A DNA stretch of 64,000 nucleotides, from contig NC_092122.1 in assembly GCF_045679555.1 (NCBI RefSeq), positions 7,194,694-7,258,693 of the forward strand, written 5' to 3'. The notes below the pieces were generated by a model. The model was not told where the DNA came from and ran no database searches. It saw only the letters and a program-made list of their open reading frames with translations. The DNA comes from Salvelinus alpinus. Its lineage: Eukaryota > Chordata > Actinopteri > Salmoniformes > Salmonidae. Shown in pieces: positions 58,420-64,000 of the stretch (positions within the stretch are counted from its first letter, which is position 1; every line of letters starts with the position of its first letter). The position numbers and the translations under genes are program-made.

Positions 58420-58654
58420 TCTCGTTTTTGAGATCGTATTAGGACCTCAACTTATATAAACACCTTCCATATTAGGACCTTTGACCAAGTTAGGTCCAAA
58501 ACCATGGTCTCAACTAGGGAAACCATTGGAATAGCCTGCAAATAGCATGCTAATATGCCTGGTTTGAAAATCACACAAAACTGTCAGGGTCCTAAGAAGG
58601 GGGTATTTTTGTAAGCCACCTGGTGGTAACATACCATACTGCAAGGTATCAAAA
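58420..58654. other. Short unique spacer between arrays
   Basis: Sequence from TTCTCGTTTTTGAGATCGTA to ACATACCATACTGCAAGG. No feature recognised. Confidence 0.5.
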
Positions 58655-58943
58655 CAAATCAAATCAAATGTTCTTGTCACACACACACACACACACAGTC
58701 TTGTATTGGTAACCATTTTAGGACACATTGTAGTAATATCTAACAAGTAATCTAGCAATTCAACAACAACCGTTCCAGAACAACTACCTAATACATACAA
58801 ATCAAGTAAAGGGATGGAATAGAATATATACATATAAATATATGGATGAGTAATGACCGAGCGGCATAGGCAAGATGCCATATATGGTATAACATACCGT
58901 ATATAAAGACACATGGTTAGCAGATGTTATTGTGGCGAACGCT
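58655..58943 (-). mobile_element. Salmonid LINE-tail type repeat
   Basis: AAATCAAATCAAATGTTCTTGTCAC is the reversed 3' tail of a salmonid retroelement, interrupted by an (AC)8 run. It continues with TAATATCTAACAAGTAATCTAG and GGCATAGGCAAGATGCCATA, then ACACATGGTTAGCAGATGTTAT, another start of the same family. The satellite array begins inside it, just after GTGGCGAACG. Confidence 0.7.
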
Positions 58944-61900
58944 GTAAATCAGTCAGTTCTTAACGTGAAGACTTGAAACTCAGGATTCTGTAAAAGCCTA
59001 CCCCAATGAGGATATGTGTTTATTTTCAGCTTCCTGTGACAACCGGAAGTGCCTTGAATTGGGGTCATAGGGGCTGTTTCAAAGGGTTAAAAAGGTCACA
59101 TCTTTCTAAAATGTCATGTGTGTGATTAGGCAACCCTCATGAACCGGTACATATTATAAAAACAGATTTTTATCCGTTTGTTTTGGCTCTTTTTGGAGGA
59201 CTTACAAGTTCCACCTAGGTAGTGCTATGTATCCATGTATAGTCTGAATTTAATATATTTCCAGATTATGGTTGGGGGCCATATACAGAGCCACATATGT
59301 GAAGAGCAGCTGTCTCTGACGTTTTTGGGGAACGATATTGACATCCAGAAAGGTCTTAGCACAAGGCCCAAAACGAAGCCTGACCTAAATGTGAGGTGCT
59401 TTTGGGTGACAGCGGCAGAACCGTTGAGGCTAGAAGCACAATTCAATCACAGGAACCTTCCCAAGGTCCTCCCGATCTGTGCAAGCCTAACCTTGACAGT
59501 GTGGAATTAACCCTTAACAGTGAAAACAGGGTGTTTTCTTCTAACAGTTTACATTGACATCTCTCCCCATAGGAATACATTGCCTGCTGCACTAAATTCA
59601 ACCTGATGCCTATGTGGGTTATGATTGCCATCTCAAGCTGTCTTCAATGACAATCCATCAGGCCACTATGAGGATTACCTGTGTTGAGTTTAAGCTTCCT
59701 AGAGCAACCGGAAGTGGTTAAATTACCCTAAAAGTGGTTTTGATATACCCAACCTGCAGTTTGTATAAACACTGAGTTCAACCCTCTGTAAATCAGTCAG
59801 TTCTTAACGTGAAGACTTGAAACTCAGGATTCTGTAAAAGCCTACCCCAATGAGGATATGTGTTTATTTTCAGCTTCCTGTGACAACCGGAAGTGCCTTG
59901 AATTGGGGTCATAGGGGCTGTTTCAAAGGGTTAAAAAGGTCACATCTTTCTAAAATGTCATGTGTGTGATTAGGCAACCCTCATGAACCGGTACATATTA
60001 TAAAAACAGATTTTTATCCGTTTTTTTTGGCTCTTTTTGGAGGACTTACAAGTTCCACCTAGGTAGTGCTATGTATCCATGTATAGTCTGAATTTAATAT
60101 ATTTCCAGATTATGGTTGGGGGCCATATACAGAGCCACATATGTGAAGAGCAGCTGTCTCTGACGTTTTTGGGGAACGATATTGACATCCAGAAAGGTCT
60201 TAGCACAAGGCCCAAAACGAAGCCTGACCTAAATGTGAGGTGCTTTTGGGTGACAGCGGCAGAACCGTTGAGGCTAGAAGCACAATTCAATCACAGGAAC
60301 CTTCCCAAGGTCCTCCCGATCTGTGCAAGCCTAACCTTGACAGTGTGGAATTAACCCTTAACAGTGAAAACAGGGTGTTTTCTTCTAACAGTTTACATTG
60401 ACATCTCTCCCCATAGGAATACATTGCCTGCTGCACTAAATTCAACCTGATGCCTATGTGGGTTATGATTGCCATCTCAAGCTGTCTTCAATGACAATCC
60501 ATCAGGCCACTATGAGGATTACCTGTGTTGAGTTTAAGCTTCCTAGAGCAACCGGAAGTGGTTAAATTACCCTAAAAGTGGTTTTGATATACCCAACCTG
60601 CAGTTTGTATAAACACTGAGTTCAACCCTCTGTAAATCAGTCAGTTCTTAACGTGAAGACTTGAAACTCAGGATTCTGTAAAAGCCTACCCCAATGAGGA
60701 TATGTGTTTATTTTCAGCTTCCTGTGACAACCGGAAGTGCCTTGAATTGGGGTCATAGGGGCTGTTTCAAAGGGTTAAAAAGGTCACATCTTTCTAAAAT
60801 GTCATGTGTGTGATTAGGCAACCCTCATGAACCGGTACATATTATAAAAACAGATTTTTATCCGTTTTTTTTGGCTCTTTTTGGAGGACTTACAAGTTCC
60901 ACCTAGGTAGTGCTATGTATCCATGTATAGTCTGAATTTAATATATTTCCAGATTATGGTTGGGGGCCATATACAGAGCCACATATGTGAAGAGCAGCTG
61001 TCTCTGACGTTTTTGGGGAACGATATTGACATCCAGAAAGGTCTTAGCACAAGGCCCAAAACGAAGCCTGACCTAAATGTGAGGTGCTTTTGGGTGACAG
61101 CGGCAGAACCGTTGAGGCTAGAAGCACAATTCAATCACAGGAACCTTCCCAAGGTCCTCCCGATCTGTGCAAGCCTAACCTTGACAGTGTGGAATTAACC
61201 CTTAACAGTGAAAACAGGGTGTTTTCTTCTAACAGTTTACATTGACATCTCTCCCCATAGGAATACATTGCCTGCTGCACTAAATTCAACCTGATGCCTA
61301 TGTGGGTTATGATTGCCATCTCAAGCTGTCTTCAATGACAATCCATCAGGCCACTATGAGGATTACCTGTGTTGAGTTTAAGCTTCCTAGAGCAACCGGA
61401 AGTGGTTAAATTACCCTAAAAGTGGTTTTGATATACCCAACCTGCAGTTTGTATAAACACTGAGTTCAACCCTCTGTAAATCAGTCAGTTCTTAACGTGA
61501 AGACTTGAAACTCAGGATTCTGTAAAAGCCTACCCCAATGAGGATATGTGTTTATTTTCAGCTTCCTGTGACAACCGGAAGTGCCTTGAATTGGGGTCAT
61601 AGGGGCTGTTTCAAAGGGTTAAAAAGGTCACATCTTTCTAAAATGTCATGTGTGTGATTAGGCAACCCTCATGAACCGGTACATATTATAAAAACAGATT
61701 TTTATCCGTTTTTTTTGGCTCTTTTTGGAGGACTTACAAGTTCCACCTAGGTAGTGCTATGTATCCATGTATAGTCTGAATTTAATATATTTCCAGATTA
61801 TGGTTGGGGGCCATATACAGAGCCACATATGTGAAGAGCAGCTGTCTCTGACGTTTTTGGGGAACGATATTGACATCCAGAAAGGTCTTAGCACAAGGCC

Positions 61901-64000
61901 CAAAACGAAGCCTGACCTAAATGTGAGGTGCTTTTGGGTGACAGCGGCAGAACCGTTGAGGCTAGAAGCACAATTCAATCACAGGAACCTTCCCAAGGTC
62001 CTCCCGATCTGTGCAAGCCTAACCTTGACAGTGTGGAATTAACCCTTAACAGTGAAAACAGGGTGTTTTCTTCTAACAGTTTACATTGACATCTCTCCCC
62101 ATAGGAATACATTGCCTGCTGCACTAAATTCAACCTGATGCCTATGTGGGTTATGATTGCCATCTCAAGCTGTCTTCAATGACAATCCATCAGGCCACTA
62201 TGAGGATTACCTGTGTTGAGTTTAAGCTTCCTAGAGCAACCGGAAGTGGTTAAATTACCCTAAAAGTGGTTTTGATATACCCAACCTGCAGTTTGTATAA
62301 ACACTGAGTTCAACCCTCTGTAAATCAGTCAGTTCTTAACGTGAAGACTTGAAACTCAGGATTCTGTAAAAGCCTACCCCAATGAGGATATGTGTTTATT
62401 TTCAGCTTCCTGTGACAACCGGAAGTGCCTTGAATTGGGGTCATAGGGGCTGTTTCAAAGGGTTAAAAAGGTCACATCTTTCTAAAATGTCATGTGTGTG
62501 ATTAGGCAACCCTCATGAACCGGTACATATTATAAAAACAGATTTTTATCCGTTTTTTTTGGCTCTTTTTGGAGGACTTACAAGTTCCACCTAGGTAGTG
62601 CTATGTATCCATGTATAGTCTGAATTTAATATATTTCCAGATTATGGTTGGGGGCCATATACAGAGCCACATATGTGAAGAGCAGCTGTCTCTGACGTTT
62701 TTGGGGAACGATATTGACATCCAGAAAGGTCTTAGCACAAGGCCCAAAACGAAGCCTGACCTAAATGTGAGGTGCTTTTGGGTGACAGCGGCAGAACCGT
62801 TGAGGCTAGAAGCACAATTCAATCACAGGAACCTTCCCAAGGTCCTCCCGATCTGTGCAAGCCTAACCTTGACAGTGTGGAATTAACCCTTAACAGTGAA
62901 AACAGGGTGTTTTCTTCTAACAGTTTACATTGACATCTCTCCCCATAGGAATACATTGCCTGCTGCACTAAATTCAACCTGATGCCTATGTGGGTTATGA
63001 TTGCCATCTCAAGCTGTCTTCAATGACAATCCATCAGGCCACTATGAGGATTACCTGTGTTGAGTTTAAGCTTCCTAGAGCAACCGGAAGTGGTTAAATT
63101 ACCCTAAAAGTGGTTTTGATATACCCAACCTGCAGTTTGTATAAACACTGAGTTCAACCCTCTGTAAATCAGTCAGTTCTTAACGTGAAGACTTGAAACT
63201 CAGGATTCTGTAAAAGCCTACCCCAATGAGGATATGTGTTTATTTTCAGCTTCCTGTGACAACCGGAAGTGCCTTGAATTGGGGTCATAGGGGCTGTTTC
63301 AAAGGGTTAAAAAGGTCACATCTTTCTAAAATGTCATGTGTGTGATTAGGCAACCCTCATGAACCGGTACATATTATAAAAACAGATTTTTATCCGTTTT
63401 TTTTGGCTCTTTTTGGAGGACTTACAAGTTCCACCTAGGTAGTGCTATGTATCCATGTATAGTCTGAATTTAATATATTTCCAGATTATGGTTGGGGGCC
63501 ATATACAGAGCCACATATGTGAAGAGCAGCTGTCTCTGACGTTTTTGGGGAACGATATTGACATCCAGAAAGGTCTTAGCACAAGGCCCAAAACGAAGCC
63601 TGACCTAAATGTGAGGTGCTTTTGGGTGACAGCGGCAGAACCGTTGAGGCTAGAAGCACAATTCAATCACAGGAACCTTCCCAAGGTCCTCCCGATCTGT
63701 GCAAGCCTAACCTTGACAGTGTGGAATTAACCCTTAACAGTGAAAACAGGGTGTTTTCTTCTAACAGTTTACATTGACATCTCTCCCCATAGGAATACAT
63801 TGCCTGCTGCACTAAATTCAACCTGATGCCTATGTGGGTTATGATTGCCATCTCAAGCTGTCTTCAATGACAATCCATCAGGCCACTATGAGGATTACCT
63901 GTGTTGAGTTTAAGCTTCCTAGAGCAACCGGAAGTGGTTAAATTACCCTAAAAGTGGTTTTGATATACCCAACCTGCAGTTTGTATAAACACTGAGTTCA
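58944..64000 (+). repeat. 844-bp tandem satellite, six copies, array runs off the window
   Basis: Unit starts (GTAAATCAGTCAGTTCTTAA) at 58944, 59788, 60632, 61476, 62320 and 63164: exactly 844 bp each; the sixth is cut at 837 bp by the window end. The copies look identical by eye, except that copy 1 has a G inside the T-run at about 59180 (CCGTTTGTTTTGG against CCGTTTTTTTTGG). Each unit has two related sites, TTCCTGTGACAACCGGAAGTG and TTCCTAGAGCAACCGGAAGTG, about 664 bp apart. No known gene, RNA or transposon was recognised in the unit. Confidence 0.97.

Larger units (their letters stand above)
40851..64000 (+). other. wasl intron 1 (incomplete, at least 23 kb)
   Basis: It starts at the GTAAGT donor. 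No candidate for exon 2 of wasl (rest of the WH1 domain) was found on the + strand up to the right edge, so the intron is longer than the window. Stretches 40857-43125 and 43563-44557 hold no recognised gene or large repeat. Confidence 0.7.

Noticed and set aside
58421-58943. 134-residue - strand frame at 58510-58914
   Set aside because: Mostly retroelement tail sequence in reverse; no domain.
59225-63851. Repeated 62-, 73- and 91-residue frames in each 844-bp unit
   Set aside because: They recur only because the units are copies; no recognisable domain, overlapping frames on both strands, no evidence of selection.
40851-64000. Search for wasl exon 2 and later exons
   Set aside because: No stretch encoding the next part of the WH1 domain with splice sites was found; the exons must lie beyond the window.

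Overview
The window is vertebrate nuclear DNA, almost certainly from a salmonid fish (Oncorhynchus, Salmo or Salvelinus type). The signs are a HpaI-type tRNA-derived SINE, a Sleeping-Beauty-like Tc1 element, several other Tc1 families, Gypsy-type solo LTRs, LINE fragments and very long (TG)n tracts. Genes have GT-AG introns and AATAAA signals; there are no operons, prokaryotic genes or CRISPR arrays.

Three host genes can be supported. (1) tmem229a, single exon, + strand, 12841-13863. (2) A hyaluronidase of the HYAL4/SPAM1 group, - strand, six coding exons between 23011 and 18451, whose first coding exon carries about 540 residues of Thr/Ser/Pro/Lys-rich mucin-like sequence between signal peptide and catalytic domain. 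(3) Exon 1 of wasl (N-WASP), + strand, 40746-40850; its first intron must run to or past the right edge because no further exon was recognised. Order and relative orientation (tmem229a>, <hyal, wasl>) match the human 7q31 block TMEM229A-SPAM1/HYAL4-WASL, which supports all three assignments.

Layout. 1-12.5 kb: gene-poor flank with microsatellites, a Gypsy-like LTR whose interior has expanded into a 39/68-bp minisatellite, two Tc1-like elements, a HpaI SINE and an L1 ORF2 tail. 12.8-14 kb: tmem229a. 18-23 kb: hyaluronidase. 23-40 kb: intergenic repeats, with a LINE broken by a DNA element that itself holds a Tc1 fragment and a solo LTR, a second LINE with an internal 175-bp duplication, another LTR, a full-length dead Tc1 element and a transposon carrying a SINE dimer. 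40.7-64 kb: wasl exon 1 and intron 1. That intron holds a 33-bp minisatellite, a Tc1 element, a Sleeping-Beauty-like element nested in an older Tc1, a 10.3-kb array of (TG)n plus GGGTAGAGTCCA units, and at least six near-identical tandem copies of an 844-bp unit that leave the window.

The three genes share a conserved neighbourhood, not a pathway: a predicted multipass membrane protein, a glycosaminoglycan hydrolase and an actin-nucleation regulator. The most unusual things seen are the mucin-like insertion in the hyaluronidase and the two giant tandem arrays in wasl intron 1. No previously unknown multi-gene system is evident.
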